This document shows, piece by piece, positions 9,094 to 17,202 of a stretch of 64,000 bases of DNA. How positions within the stretch are numbered: the first letter of the stretch is position 1; each line of letters opens with the position of its first letter. The translations under genes and the position numbers were made by a program. The notes beneath the pieces were generated by a model. It saw only the letters and a list, made by a program, of their open reading frames with translations. It was not told the origin of the DNA and ran no database searches. Source of the DNA: an uncultured Paracoccaceae bacterium (GTDB lineage Bacteria > Pseudomonadota > Alphaproteobacteria > Rhodobacterales > Rhodobacteraceae); the NCBI GenBank assembly GCA_951812305.1, contig CATOSB010000019.1, forward strand, positions 1 to 64,000, given 5' to 3'.

Positions 9094-9135
9094 GACTGCT
9101 CTCCTTCTTCTTCGCCTCACTTAAGGCGCAATGGC

Positions 9136-9465
9136 CTAGCTTCCAAGAAGGCTGGCCTGTACATCCTTGCCCCAACCAAGAAAAAGTCGCCCATCGGCAT
9201 CAATGACCGGCCGCTTCATCACTGTCGGATGCACACTGATAAGTGTGACAGGATCAGAATTTCGATCCGTATCGCTTAGATTTCGCCATGTGGTTGAACG
9301 CCTGTTGAGCAATTCTTCGCCAAATTCAGACAGGAATCTTTGCAACGCATCTTCCGGGATCCCGTCTTCCCTTACGTCAACTTTGGTTAACTGCAACCCA
9401 CTGTCGACAATTGCTTTTTCGGCTTTGCGGCACGTATCGCAAGTCTTCAACCCATAGAAAACCAT
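9136..9465 (-). CDS. ArsC/Spx-like (YffB-type) thioredoxin-fold protein
   Basis: A 109-residue protein of the ArsC-related YffB/Spx family. The N-terminal redox motif CDTC (in KTCDTCRKA, residues 7-15) is followed by the family pattern VDVREDGIPEDALQRFL, LLNRRSTTWRNL and a C-terminal VMKRPVIDADGRLFLGW. This is a thioredoxin fold that may act on glutathione or arsenate; substrate is unknown. ATG 9465 gives the standard N-terminus; the longer frame upstream is read-through from IS66. IS66 copy 3 is inserted about 42 bp upstream of the start and probably separates the gene from its promoter. Confidence 0.85.
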   Translation of the reverse strand: MVFYGLKTCDTCRKAEKAIVDSGLQLTKVDVREDGIPEDALQRFLSEFGEELLNRRSTTWRNLSDTDRNSDPVTLISVHPTVMKRPVIDADGRLFLGWGKDVQASLLGS

Positions 9466-9507
9466 CACTCTTTTTCCCTTTGCCTCGTGTTCACAATTAG
9501 TTTGGTA

Positions 9508-11108
9508 GTAACTCCCAAGCACCCCCCACGTTTGAGTGTTATTGTCAGTTTTATGGTGAGTCGAATTTGCCATTTTGCGCGTGTTTTTTTTCTTTCTTGT
9601 CTGAATTCTGTGGCGCCGGGTTGATTTCTCTGAATCAGTGGTGGGATGGATCAGGTTGCCGCCCTTGAACAACTTCTCGCCACGGCTCTGCGTCGGATCG
9701 CTGAGCTTGAAGCTGCGTTGGCGAGCATGGCGGAAGAGATCACGGACCTGCGCCGACAGTTGGCCAAGAACAGCAGCAATAGCAGCAAGCCCCCTTCAAG
9801 TGATGGCCTGAAGAAGCCAGCCCCGCGCAGCCTGCGTGGCAAATCCGGAAAGAAAAGTGGCGGCCAAGTTGGCCACCGGGGCGACACCCTGCGCCAGACG
9901 TCAACACCCGACTTTGTCGAACGGCATGAGGCGACGCATTGCAGCGCCTGTCAGAGCGCCCTGACGGCGGAGATGGTGAAAGGGATCGAGAAGCGTCAGG
10001 TGTTCGACTTGCCTGCGCCACGCCTGGAGGTCACCGAGCATCAGGCGGCGGTTTATTGTTGCGACCATTGTCGAGCCACGACGACGGCTGGCTTTCCCGA
10101 TGGCGTGGCCGCGCATGTGCAATATGGCACGCGCATGCGGGCAGTGGCGGTCTATTGCAATGTTCAGCAGCTGATACCCGAGGATCGGGTCTGCCAGCTT
10201 ATGCGCGACCTGTTTGGGGCCACCAGCTTGTGCGCGGCCAGCGTGACCAACTGGACGCGCGGCGCGGCAAATAAGATGGGTGTCGTGGTTGAACACATTC
10301 TCGCCCGGCTTGCCGAAGGCGGCGTTCGGCATCTGGACGAGACCGGACTTCGTGTTGCCGGCAAGCTGCACTGGCTGCACACGATCTGCGATACCGCCTT
10401 CACCCATTACCGCATCAGCGCCAAACGCGGTGCTGTTCCAACCTTCCTGACCGGCGGGACGATCATTCATGATCACTGGAAACCCTACTACGCCCATATG
10501 AGCGGAGTGGACGCCCACGCCCTCTGCGGGGCGCATCACTTGCGCGAACTCAAGGCCATCGAAGAGATCGAAAAAGAGCCTTGGGCGACGGAGATGAGCG
10601 CAGTGCTTCATAGCGCCAATCAGCTCAGATGCGCGGCTCAGGATCAAGGCGAGACCGAACTCCCGGAACTGGTTCGCCAGGGTATAGTCACCAGATACAT
10701 GGCGATCCTCGCCAAGGGGCTCGCCTTCCACGAACGCCAGCCCCCGCTGGCCAAAAGCCCCGGCACCCGCGGCCGAAAAGCCAGGCGGCCAGGCCACAAC
10801 CTGCTCCTCCGCCTGCGTGACTACCGCGATGACGTTTTGCGATTCATCGCCGACTTCGCGGTCCCATTCACAAACAATCAGGCCGAACAGGACCTGCGCA
10901 TGATGAAGCTGCGCATGAAAATCTCGGGCACCTTCCGCACCCTCGAGGGCGCGCGGGTCTTCGCCGACATCAGGTCCGTCATCTCGACGGCCAGAAAACA
11001 CGGGTTCAACATCCTGGAAATCCTGACCCTGTCACCACCTCAGATCATCGCACGGCTCTGACGGAACAAAACCCCGCAACCCTATCGGACAGGGTGCTTG
11101 GGAGTTAC
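9508..11108 (+). mobile_element. IS66-family element, copy 3 (1601 bp)
   Basis: Complete, with a perfect 8-bp duplication GTTTGGTA at 9500-9507 and 11109-11116. It is inserted between the divergent yffB-like gene and the cold-shock gene. Confidence 0.96.
9646..11061 (+). CDS. IS66-family transposase (copy 3)
   Basis: Full-length, 471 residues. Typing residues are Gln365 and Gly453. The Gly453 variant is shared only with copy 5. The catalytic residues are intact. Confidence 0.95.
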   Translation: MDQVAALEQLLATALRRIAELEAALASMAEEITDLRRQLAKNSSNSSKPPSSDGLKKPAPRSLRGKSGKKSGGQVGHRGDTLRQTSTPDFVERHEATHCSACQSALTAEMVKGIEKRQVFDLPAPRLEVTEHQAAVYCCDHCRATTTAGFPDGVAAHVQYGTRMRAVAVYCNVQQLIPEDRVCQLMRDLFGATSLCAASVTNWTRGAANKMGVVVEHILARLAEGGVRHLDETGLRVAGKLHWLHTICDTAFTHYRISAKRGAVPTFLTGGTIIHDHWKPYYAHMSGVDAHALCGAHHLRELKAIEEIEKEPWATEMSAVLHSANQLRCAAQDQGETELPELVRQGIVTRYMAILAKGLAFHERQPPLAKSPGTRGRKARRPGHNLLLRLRDYRDDVLRFIADFAVPFTNNQAEQDLRMMKLRMKISGTFRTLEGARVFADIRSVISTARKHGFNILEILTLSPPQIIARL

Positions 11109-11278
11109 GTTTGGTACCACTAAACCTCTTGCCTTTTGACCGGAAAAACCCATGATTTTGCCCGTGACGACAGACTTCAATCGACGACTGCTCTCCTTGG
11201 GCTGCCTATCGAAGACGAAGACCTGACTGCACCGGCCCGCCGCATTTCCGTGGGCGGGACACCAAAGGGAGTGGTAAA

Positions 11279-11488
11279 ATGGCTACCGGCACCGTGAAGT
11301 GGTTCAACACCACCAAGGGTTACGGATTTATCCAGCCTGATGATGGCGGCAAGGACGTGTTTGTTCATATCTCTGCCGTTGAACGATCGGGCCTTGAAGG
11401 ACTGACAGACAACCAGAAGCTCGAGTTTGAAGTTATCGAGGGCCGCGATGGCCGCACGATGGCAGGCGAGCTAGAGCGTCGTCCTTGA
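11279..11488 (+). CDS. Cold-shock domain protein, C-terminus altered by IS630
   Basis: A 69-residue single cold-shock domain, an RNA/ssDNA-binding OB fold. RNP1 is KGYGFIQ (about residues 14-20) and RNP2 is VFVHIS (about 28-33). A good ribosome site, AAGGGAG, lies upstream. An IS630 element has landed in the TA of the Leu codon near the end. The natural ending GELKAV is now GELERRP, with the stop taken from the IS. The fold should be unaffected because the RNP motifs and last strands are kept, but the transcript end and any downstream regulation are changed. Confidence 0.9.
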   Translation: MATGTVKWFNTTKGYGFIQPDDGGKDVFVHISAVERSGLEGLTDNQKLEFEVIEGRDGRTMAGELERRP

Positions 11489-11792
11489 AATCTGAATCGA
11501 TGGGATTCCCACGTGGCAGGTTTTGTGATTCACCATATGTGGAGGTGGATCATGGGCAAATCGCTATCACTGGATATTCGGGAACGTGTCGTCGCTTTGG
11601 TTGATGACGGCCTTTCCTGCCATGAGGCTGCGCGGCGTTTACGGATATCAGCTGCCAGCGCGGTGCGGATCATGCAACGTAAGAGGCGAACGGGTGGGGT
11701 GAGAGCTGCGCCTCAAGGCCGCCCTCGGCGCAGCAAGCTGGATGTGGTCTCAAACTGGCTTAAGACACGCGTGGAAGCCGAGCCGGATATCA

Positions 11793-12959
11793 TACCAACG
11801 GCTTGATCAATTGACCGTTGCCCATTCTCTGGTCGTTATTGAGGTTATGCGCTGCGGGTCATTTTCGAAGAAGTTCCAGGCGTCTGCGCATTTGTCGAGG
11901 ATCTGCTCGTAGGTATCGAACACGGTGATGGCCAGCTTGTTGGAGCGCAGATAGGCCCAGACATTTTCCATCGGGTTGAGTTCGGGCGCATAGGGGGGCA
12001 GCTTCAGGAGCGTTATGTTGTCTGGCACCAAGAGCCCCTTGGCTCCGTGCCACCCCGCGCCATCTGTGACCAGGAGCGCATGAGAACCGGGTGCGATTGT
12101 TTTTGAGACCTCGTCGAGATGCAGGCCCATCGCCTCTGTGTTAACATAAGGCAGGATCAGCCCAGCTGCGGCACCACGTGCCGGACAGGCAGCGCCAAAT
12201 ACGTAGCTCCATTTGTAGCGGGTATCCCGGGGCGCACGTGGGCGGGTTCCCCGCTTCGCCCAGACACGGGTGAGTGTTCCCTGCTGGCCCACCCGTGCTT
12301 CGTCCTGGAACCATATTTCCAGTGGCTTTCCTTTCGCCCGTTCAGTCAAAATGTCGGCTACGATGCTGGCAAAGTTTTTTTAAATGCAGTCTGTGCCACT
12401 GGGTCGGCGTTGGGATGTTCGGGGCGGACCGACAGCCTGCGAAAGCCCAGTTGAACCAAATAACTACCTACTGTGCGTTCGTGGAGCTTGATCTCGAACT
12501 CCGCCTCAATGCGCCGGGCAAGATCGGCGCGACGCCAGCGAACCACACCATCGCGGGCCGGATCAGGGCCAGCCTCCACCCAGACCGCAAGCTGCGCTAT
12601 CTGCTCCGGCGACAATCGAGGTTTCGCGCCGCCACCCCCACGATCTGACAGCCCGTCAGGACCTTCGACATTGTATCGATGGACCCAGTCTCGAAGGGTT
12701 TGGCGATCCATCCCGCAACTCTGGGCAGCAACCTTGCGCGACGACCCTTCAAGCACCAGAGCAATCGCCAAAAGCCGACGTGCTACTTTGCCGTTCGACG
12801 CGCGACCGGCTAAAGCGCGCAACTCGTGCACCGTGAAATCATCGCGCAAAACCGGAACCGCGGCACCCATATCTCCCTCCCTCTCTGGACAGAAACAGTG
12901 AGTCACATACCGAACAATTTGGGAATCCAAAAAGCGAGTCAAATCATCCCGCCGTTGGT
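11793..12959 (-). mobile_element. IS630-family element 'b', copy 1 (1167 bp), nested
   Basis: The ends share ACCAACGG as inverted repeat. ATCA is present directly on both sides (11789-11792 and 12960-12963), and removing one ATCA plus the element restores the intact IS630 'a' sequence. It is 1 bp shorter than copy 2 because of a shortened T-run. Confidence 0.88.
11807..12942 (-). pseudogene. IS630 'b' transposase, frameshifted copy
   Basis: Same gene as at 34321-35457. A T-run near 12373 has seven Ts where copy 2 has eight, so the frame breaks after VAQTAFKK. The HTH half (12358-12942) and the catalytic half (11807-12349, with FQDEARVGQQG, LVTDGAGWHG and PPYAPELNPMENVW) are separate. It could in principle be rescued by slippage on the run, but as written it is inactive. 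Confidence 0.85.
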
Positions 12960-13752
12960 ATCACTATGCCGGAACTGGCCGAGGTGCTGAAACAGGAACA
13001 TGCCCTCACCGCGACACCGGCGATGCTCTCGCGTTATCTGATCCATCGTCTTGGGTTCACATATAAAAAAATCCCTGATCGCGACGGAGCGGCTGCGCAA
13101 ACGGGTGCGCGCTGCCAGGTACGAGTGGCAGCACCGCCGGATGCCGAGGATGCGCCTTGAGCCGCACCGGCTGGTTTTTATCGACGAAACAGCTGTCACG
13201 ACCAAGATGACACGGCTTCGTGGTCGATCCCCACGCGGCACCCGGCTGGAAGCCGACGCGCCCTTCGGCCACTGGCGCACCCAGACCTTCATCGCGGGCC
13301 TGCGGATCGACGAACTCAGCGCCCCCTGGGTGCTGGACGGCCCCATGAACCGCGCCGCGTTCGACCTCTACATCGAGACCCAGCTGGCTCCAACGTTGCA
13401 GCCGGGCGATGTGGTGATCGCCGACAACCTGTCATCGCACAAATCGGCCAATGCGCAGGAACTGCTGAAGTCGCAAGGCAGCTGGCTGCTCTTCCTGCCG
13501 CCGTATTCGCCCGATCTCAACCCGATCGAAATGGCGTACTCGAAACTCAAGGCACACCTGCGTCGGCTCAAGGCCCGCACCTTCGACGCCCTTTTCCAAT
13601 CCGTCGCCCAAACCTGCGACCTCTTCCCGCCAACCGAGTGCCGAAACCTCTTCAAAGCTGCCGGATATGTTGCAGATTAGATGGACGACGCTCTAAAGGC
13701 GGTTTAAGCGCTGAGTCCGGCGGCGGATCAAACTTGCCCGCCGCCGACTGGA

Positions 13753-14040
13753 TTACTGTTTCTGCCAATGGAACGGCTGATGACCCGACCCTTGGCCGTG
13801 CAGTACGACTTTGACGTCGTAACCCAAATTGTTCCAGTTTTGGTACGTAGCGGCCTGCCCGACAGTCGGCAGGTTGCGCGACGTGTCTGTCAGATGCTTC
13901 GGTCCAGTGAAAGGAACGGGTTGCGGACATGTCAGCGAAACATCCGCCCAGTTATTGCTGCAAATGGCTTGAGCGCCCGTTGTTGATGCAAGAATCGTAA
14001 ATGAAGCGGCGGCGATAGCCCCCAGTCTTGTGGTAAACAT
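13753..14040 (-). CDS. Small exported protein, unknown
   Basis: A 95-residue protein with a clear signal peptide (MFTTRLGAIAAASFTILASTTGAQA) and a mature part of about 70 residues holding two cysteines (SNNWADVSLTCPQ and the AICSNN region), which may form a disulphide. It is rich in Trp, Gln and His at the C-terminus. I do not recognise the family. It lies on the minus strand just beyond the IS630 end and is not part of an obvious operon. Confidence 0.65.
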   Translation of the reverse strand: MFTTRLGAIAAASFTILASTTGAQAICSNNWADVSLTCPQPVPFTGPKHLTDTSRNLPTVGQAATYQNWNNLGYDVKVVLHGQGSGHQPFHWQKQ

Positions 14041-14204
14041 CTATTCCCCCTCAAGATGTTGTGAAAAAAGCAAATGCTTTTCAATAGCTTAACAGGTGAT
14101 CGCGAGGGGTCAATTTTTGGGAAGTAAACAGATTGTTGAACACACAGAAACGCCCCGCATACGCGGGACGCCAATTGTCGAACAATGGATCGGAAAGTCG
14201 GGCC

Positions 14205-14510
14205 TTACTGGCCTTTTTCGTAAACGATCGTTTCGCTATAGCCTTTGCCGTACTGGACAACGGTCCGCTTGGGCTTGTGCGCGCGGCGACGGGGAGCATT
14301 ATACTCTTTGTAACCTGTGTGCGTCGGGCTGCCACAGCAAATGACGCCGCCCACGACGACGGGTTGCAACCCGTCGGGGCAGTAATTGGTCTTCGACGGA
14401 TAGGCCCAGATAGCGATGTCGTTGCTGGCTGGTTGGCTATCGTTCCATGCCAGCGCCGGTGCGGCGATCAGCACAGCCCCTGCCAGTGCGGTTGTGAAAA
14501 TGGTCTTCAT
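14205..14510 (-). CDS. Small exported protein, unknown
   Basis: A 101-residue protein from ATG 14510, preceded by the strong ribosome site GGAGGGAT. The signal peptide is MKTIFTTALAGAVLIAAPALA. The mature part has three cysteines, two of them adjacent (GGVICCG), and a basic middle (PRRRAHKPKR). The function is unknown. The longer frame starting at 14588 lacks the signal peptide and is not preferred. Confidence 0.68.
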   Translation of the reverse strand: MKTIFTTALAGAVLIAAPALAWNDSQPASNDIAIWAYPSKTNYCPDGLQPVVVGGVICCGSPTHTGYKEYNAPRRRAHKPKRTVVQYGKGYSETIVYEKGQ

Positions 14511-14640
14511 GGATCCCTCCAAGAAATGTTTCTGCTCGATCCCCCAAGCGCGATGGCGGTTGGTTAACATGGCTTGTGGATAACGCAAAAAGCCTGATTG
14601 GAAACAATGTGTTTCGCCGGGACAATGTGGCAGATATGTG

Positions 14641-14664
14641 CCGGTTCGCGGCGCCGGGAACCGG
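14641..14664. repeat. Intergenic palindrome
   Basis: CCGGTTC and GAACCGG pair across a 10-base GC-rich loop in the divergent spacer between the exported-protein gene and the YHS gene. There is no T-run on either side, so it is not a standard terminator. It could be an operator or an mRNA leader structure. Confidence 0.4.
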
Positions 14665-14786
14665 GCCGGATTGTAACAATTCTGACCCCTCGCCTACTTG
14701 CGTTCACACATCGGTGTGGCGGGGTGAAATCGGCGGCGGCGGGTGGCATGTTATCGGCAAGACAACGCGAAAATAGGAGATGACCC

Positions 14787-15245
14787 ATGCCGCTTTCCCG
14801 CCGTGCCACGATTGGCCTTCTGGCCGCTGCGCCAGTCGCCAGCTTTGTCGGCCTGCCTGCCCATGCGATGGAGCCGGAGACGTTTCAGACCAACGGATTT
14901 GCGATCAACCAGATCGACCCTGTGGGGTATTTCGTCAACGGCGATGTGACGCCGGGCGATATGACCCATGCGGTCGACTACAAGGGCGCTACGTGGCTGT
15001 TTGCAAACGAAAATAACAAGGCAGCGTTTATCGCTGACCCGGAGAAATACGGAGCGAAATTCGGCGGCTATTGCGCCTATGCGGCATCGCTTGGGTATCT
15101 TGCGCCGACGGTGCCGGAGGCGTGGACGGTTTTCGAGGACCGCCTTTACATGAATGCCAATCTGCGGGCGCGTGAATTGTGGCTGCAGGACGTGCCCGGC
15201 AACATCGCCAAGGGCGAGGCGAACTGGCCCGGAATCCTCGGCTAA
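14787..15245 (+). CDS. YHS domain-containing exported protein
   Basis: A 152-residue protein. The N-terminus MPLSRRATIGLLAAAP is an arginine-pair signal that could be Tat or Sec, cleaved near AHAME. The mature part has a YHS-type core: INQIDPVGYF, then WLFANENNKAAFIADPEKYGAKFGGYCAYAAS. Such domains are linked to metal handling or occur as exported domains of unknown role. The start at 14787 follows AGGAGATGACC. It stands alone on this strand and is followed by a terminator-like hairpin. Confidence 0.82.
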   Translation: MPLSRRATIGLLAAAPVASFVGLPAHAMEPETFQTNGFAINQIDPVGYFVNGDVTPGDMTHAVDYKGATWLFANENNKAAFIADPEKYGAKFGGYCAYAASLGYLAPTVPEAWTVFEDRLYMNANLRARELWLQDVPGNIAKGEANWPGILG

Positions 15246-15260
15246 TCGATTGACAAAACA

Positions 15261-15297
15261 AGAAAAAACCGCCCCGGAACCGGGGTTCGCGGGGCGG
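15261..15297 (-). terminator. Rho-independent terminator for the leftward VOC/exported-protein operon
   Basis: Stem CCGCCCCG/CGGGGCGG with an inner GAACCGGGGTTC palindrome. Read on the minus strand it is followed by a run of Ts (A-run at 15263-15268). It probably also stops the rightward YHS transcript. Confidence 0.75.
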
Positions 15298-15531
15298 CAT
15301 AGGACACAGACGACAATTATGGTCATCGTCCGAATGGAGGGGCCAAATCACCCGGAGCTTTCGCCCGAACCAGGGTTGGGGATGAAAGGCTTGCGCCTCT
15401 CGGGACGGTCGGGCGTCGGCAGCGTTACTCGTTAATATACCCCTTCACGACCTGTTAACTGTTGCCGGAATTGGGCGCGGGTTCACGGGGAGTTGGGGTG
15501 GCGAATTCCCCCCAATTTCGCTGTCTGTAAC

Positions 15532-15553
15532 ACGTCGGTATTACGTCGGTATT
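15532..15553. repeat. Tandem 11-bp repeat ACGTCGGTATT, two copies
   Basis: Two exact copies in tandem. The reverse complement of the same unit is repeated three and a half times inside rluC at 28454-28491, so the unit is dispersed in this genome. Confidence 0.7.
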
Positions 15554-15575
15554 TTTGCCGATTGACCCGCCATCC

Positions 15576-15980
15576 CTATTGCGCGCCCTGATAGGCGCAG
15601 AAATGTTGCGCCGGGCCGGGGCCGAAGGGGTTGATGATCATCCACAGGCCGTTCTGCTGCCCATCAAGCACCCATTTCACCCGGAACCGGTTCAGGCTCG
15701 GGTATTCGGTGAAATCGGCGAACTCGTTGGTGCCGGTGAAGCCATAGGTGACGCCCTGCCCCTGTTGTATCTGCCCGGCGGTATAGACATTCACGCCGAC
15801 GGGAAAGATGCCGGATATATGGCCGCGCTGATTTTGGCTGAGGCCAAAGGCCTGCTGGTAATGCACCTCCATAACCATCGGCGCGGCGACGCCGCCGAGA
15901 TTGCAGGAAAGCGACAGGACGGCGTTCTGCGCGCTCGCCGGCGTGGCGAGAAGGGATAGGAGGAGAAGAAGGCGTTTCAT
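15576..15980 (-). CDS. Exported protein, unknown
   Basis: A 134-residue protein with a signal peptide (MKRLLLLLSLLATPASA) and a mature part containing two cysteines (SLSCNLGG near the start and AQHFCAYQ near the end). Its start overlaps the stop of the VOC gene by 4 bp (ATGA), so the two are co-transcribed and translationally coupled. I do not recognise the family. Confidence 0.72.
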   Translation of the reverse strand: MKRLLLLLSLLATPASAQNAVLSLSCNLGGVAAPMVMEVHYQQAFGLSQNQRGHISGIFPVGVNVYTAGQIQQGQGVTYGFTGTNEFADFTEYPSLNRFRVKWVLDGQQNGLWMIINPFGPGPAQHFCAYQGAQ

Positions 15981-16384
15981 GTCTGCTCCAGCGAGGAGAT
16001 TTCGAAAAGATGCCCGTCGGGGTCGCGGAAAAACGCGCGGGTCTCGATGCCGTTTTTGACCGGCGGGGTGAGGAATTCGGCGCCGCGGGATTTCAGAACG
16101 GCGTATGAGTGATTGGCATCCTCGACGCGAAAGATCAGCTCGGTTGCGGGCCGGTCCGGGTCGGCGGGCGGGGCCATTGTGACGCTTGGCTTGTCCGCAG
16201 TCGGGCCGCCGGGCGTGACCAAAAGCAGCCAGTTGCCAAGCAGTTTCAGCACAATCGACGTGCCGCCATACTCCCCGGTGATCTCGGCGCCGAGGATCTG
16301 GCTGTACCAGTCGCGGGCCCTGTCGAGATCGGAGACGACGATCAGATGGGTCAGCGCAGAGGCATCGGCAGGAAAATCGGGCAT
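15977..16384 (-). CDS. VOC (glyoxalase/bleomycin-resistance fold) family protein
   Basis: A 135-residue protein with the two beta-alpha-beta-beta-beta modules of the vicinal oxygen chelate fold. The first begins LTHLIVVSDLDRARDWYSQILG and the second ELIFRVEDANHSYAVLKSRG, ending in RAFFRDPDGHLFEISS. Metal-ligand candidates are the first-strand His (about residue 13) and the final Glu of LFEIS. Substrate cannot be read from the sequence. It is the upstream gene of a two-gene leftward operon. Confidence 0.88.
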   Translation of the reverse strand: MPDFPADASALTHLIVVSDLDRARDWYSQILGAEITGEYGGTSIVLKLLGNWLLLVTPGGPTADKPSVTMAPPADPDRPATELIFRVEDANHSYAVLKSRGAEFLTPPVKNGIETRAFFRDPDGHLFEISSLEQT

Positions 16385-16435
16385 GTAGCGGAGTTTAGCA
16401 TGGATTGGGGGTTCGGCATAATTTGAGGCGTCGCA

Positions 16436-16650
16436 GTCCCGGGCTTGAACCGGGACCTCTTGGTGGCGTTGAGACCCCGGATCGGGGTCCGGGGCTGCGG
16501 CGCGCTTTTCACAATGTCATCCCGTGGCGTCAGCCACGGATCGCGTCCGCCCCGCCCCACGGGCGGGCGCGATGCGCCCACCCCGGGACGGACGCCATCC
16601 TTCTCGAGCGACGGTGAGGTGGGTGGGCGGTGGGCAGGATTGCCCACCCT
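16436..16650. repeat. Cluster of intergenic palindromes
   Basis: At least four inverted repeats lie in one spacer: GTCCCGG/CCGGGAC (16436-16456), ACCCCGG/CGGGGT (16474-16488), CCGTGGC/GCCACGG (16522-16539) and GGTGGGCA/TGCCCACC (16629-16648). The DNA is much more GC-rich than the ORF next to it. This resembles dispersed palindromic intergenic units; no gene is seen between 16385 and 16660. Confidence 0.6.
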
Positions 16651-16660
16651 ACGCTTGCTG

Positions 16661-17185
16661 TTATTTGTACTGCTCACGAACTACCGGAATACAATATTCT
16701 CGGATTACGTCGCTATCGCTGCTGCATTGGTCGATTTGTCGGGTCACCGAATGCGCTTTCCGTTTGGTCATTCCTAATGCAGCGAGTTGGCTCCGATATT
16801 TTCTCATCATGTGAAGAAACGACGCCTTCGGCCCGCCAAAGTCGGCTTTACAAATGTCCTTTCTGAGCTTCTCGAAAGCGGTAATGGGAGACTCCATTTG
16901 CTGAATGTAACGAAGCATTTGAGTGTTGTTCAACGAATGAAGAAAGTCTCTGTTTTGATCGCCAATGTCGGATATAAATGCACGGTTGATTGTTGTGCGA
17001 GCGGGTGGGTGTCGATTCATGTAACCAATCATCGCGCGAAATACGGTATCCAATCTAAATTCAATACCGTTTGCGATATTTGACTTAACTTTCCTTAGCT
17101 CTCTTTGAACTTTTCGGTGATCAGATGAGGAAATCCCTTCGAGAATGTCCAGCGAACGATAACGCCTGAGCATCGATTTCGACAT
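16661..17185 (-). CDS. Hypothetical protein of AT-rich composition
   Basis: A 174-residue, basic, mostly helical protein beginning MSKSMLRRYRSLDILEGISS. It has no signal peptide and no motif I recognise. The coding DNA is clearly lower in GC than neighbouring genes, which suggests transfer from elsewhere. IS4 copy A lies only 17 bp upstream of the start, so the native promoter has been lost or displaced and the gene may be silent. It could be an accessory or defence-type gene, but nothing in the sequence shows it. Confidence 0.5.
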   Translation of the reverse strand: MSKSMLRRYRSLDILEGISSSDHRKVQRELRKVKSNIANGIEFRLDTVFRAMIGYMNRHPPARTTINRAFISDIGDQNRDFLHSLNNTQMLRYIQQMESPITAFEKLRKDICKADFGGPKASFLHMMRKYRSQLAALGMTKRKAHSVTRQIDQCSSDSDVIREYCIPVVREQYK

Positions 17186-17202
17186 ATACTTTGTCTTTGG
17201 CG

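Larger units (their letters stand above)
11552..13680 (+). pseudogene. IS630 'a' transposase, interrupted copy
   Basis: The first frame starts at ATG 11552 after GGAGGTGG with a helix-turn-helix N-terminus (MGKSLSLDIRERVVAL, then SCHEAARRLRIS). It breaks at 11792 where IS630 'b' is inserted and resumes at 12964. An A7 run at 13066-13072 is a likely -1 frameshift site, after which the catalytic half (13051-13680) carries VFIDETAVTT, IADNLSSHKS and PPYSPDLNPIEM. The inserted element destroys the product. Confidence 0.88.
11474..13693 (+). mobile_element. IS630-family element 'a', copy 1, split by IS630 'b'
   Basis: The tips share GAGCGTCGTCC as inverted repeat, and the dinucleotide TA is duplicated at 11472-11473 and 13694-13695, as expected for IS630. 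Without the nested element its length would be about 1049 bp, like copy 2. It cut the last codons of the cold-shock gene. Confidence 0.93.
15246..15575. other. Intergenic stretch with hairpin and 11-bp repeats, no gene
   Basis: About 330 bp between the convergent YHS gene and a minus-strand exported-protein gene. It holds a strong leftward terminator (15261-15297) and two copies of an 11-bp repeat (15532-15553). I see no supportable ORF. Confidence 0.6.

Noticed and set aside
14564..14809. 81-codon minus-strand frame in the spacer before the YHS gene
   Set aside because: It overlaps the YHS start and has no motif or ribosome site; the spacer is better read as regulatory.
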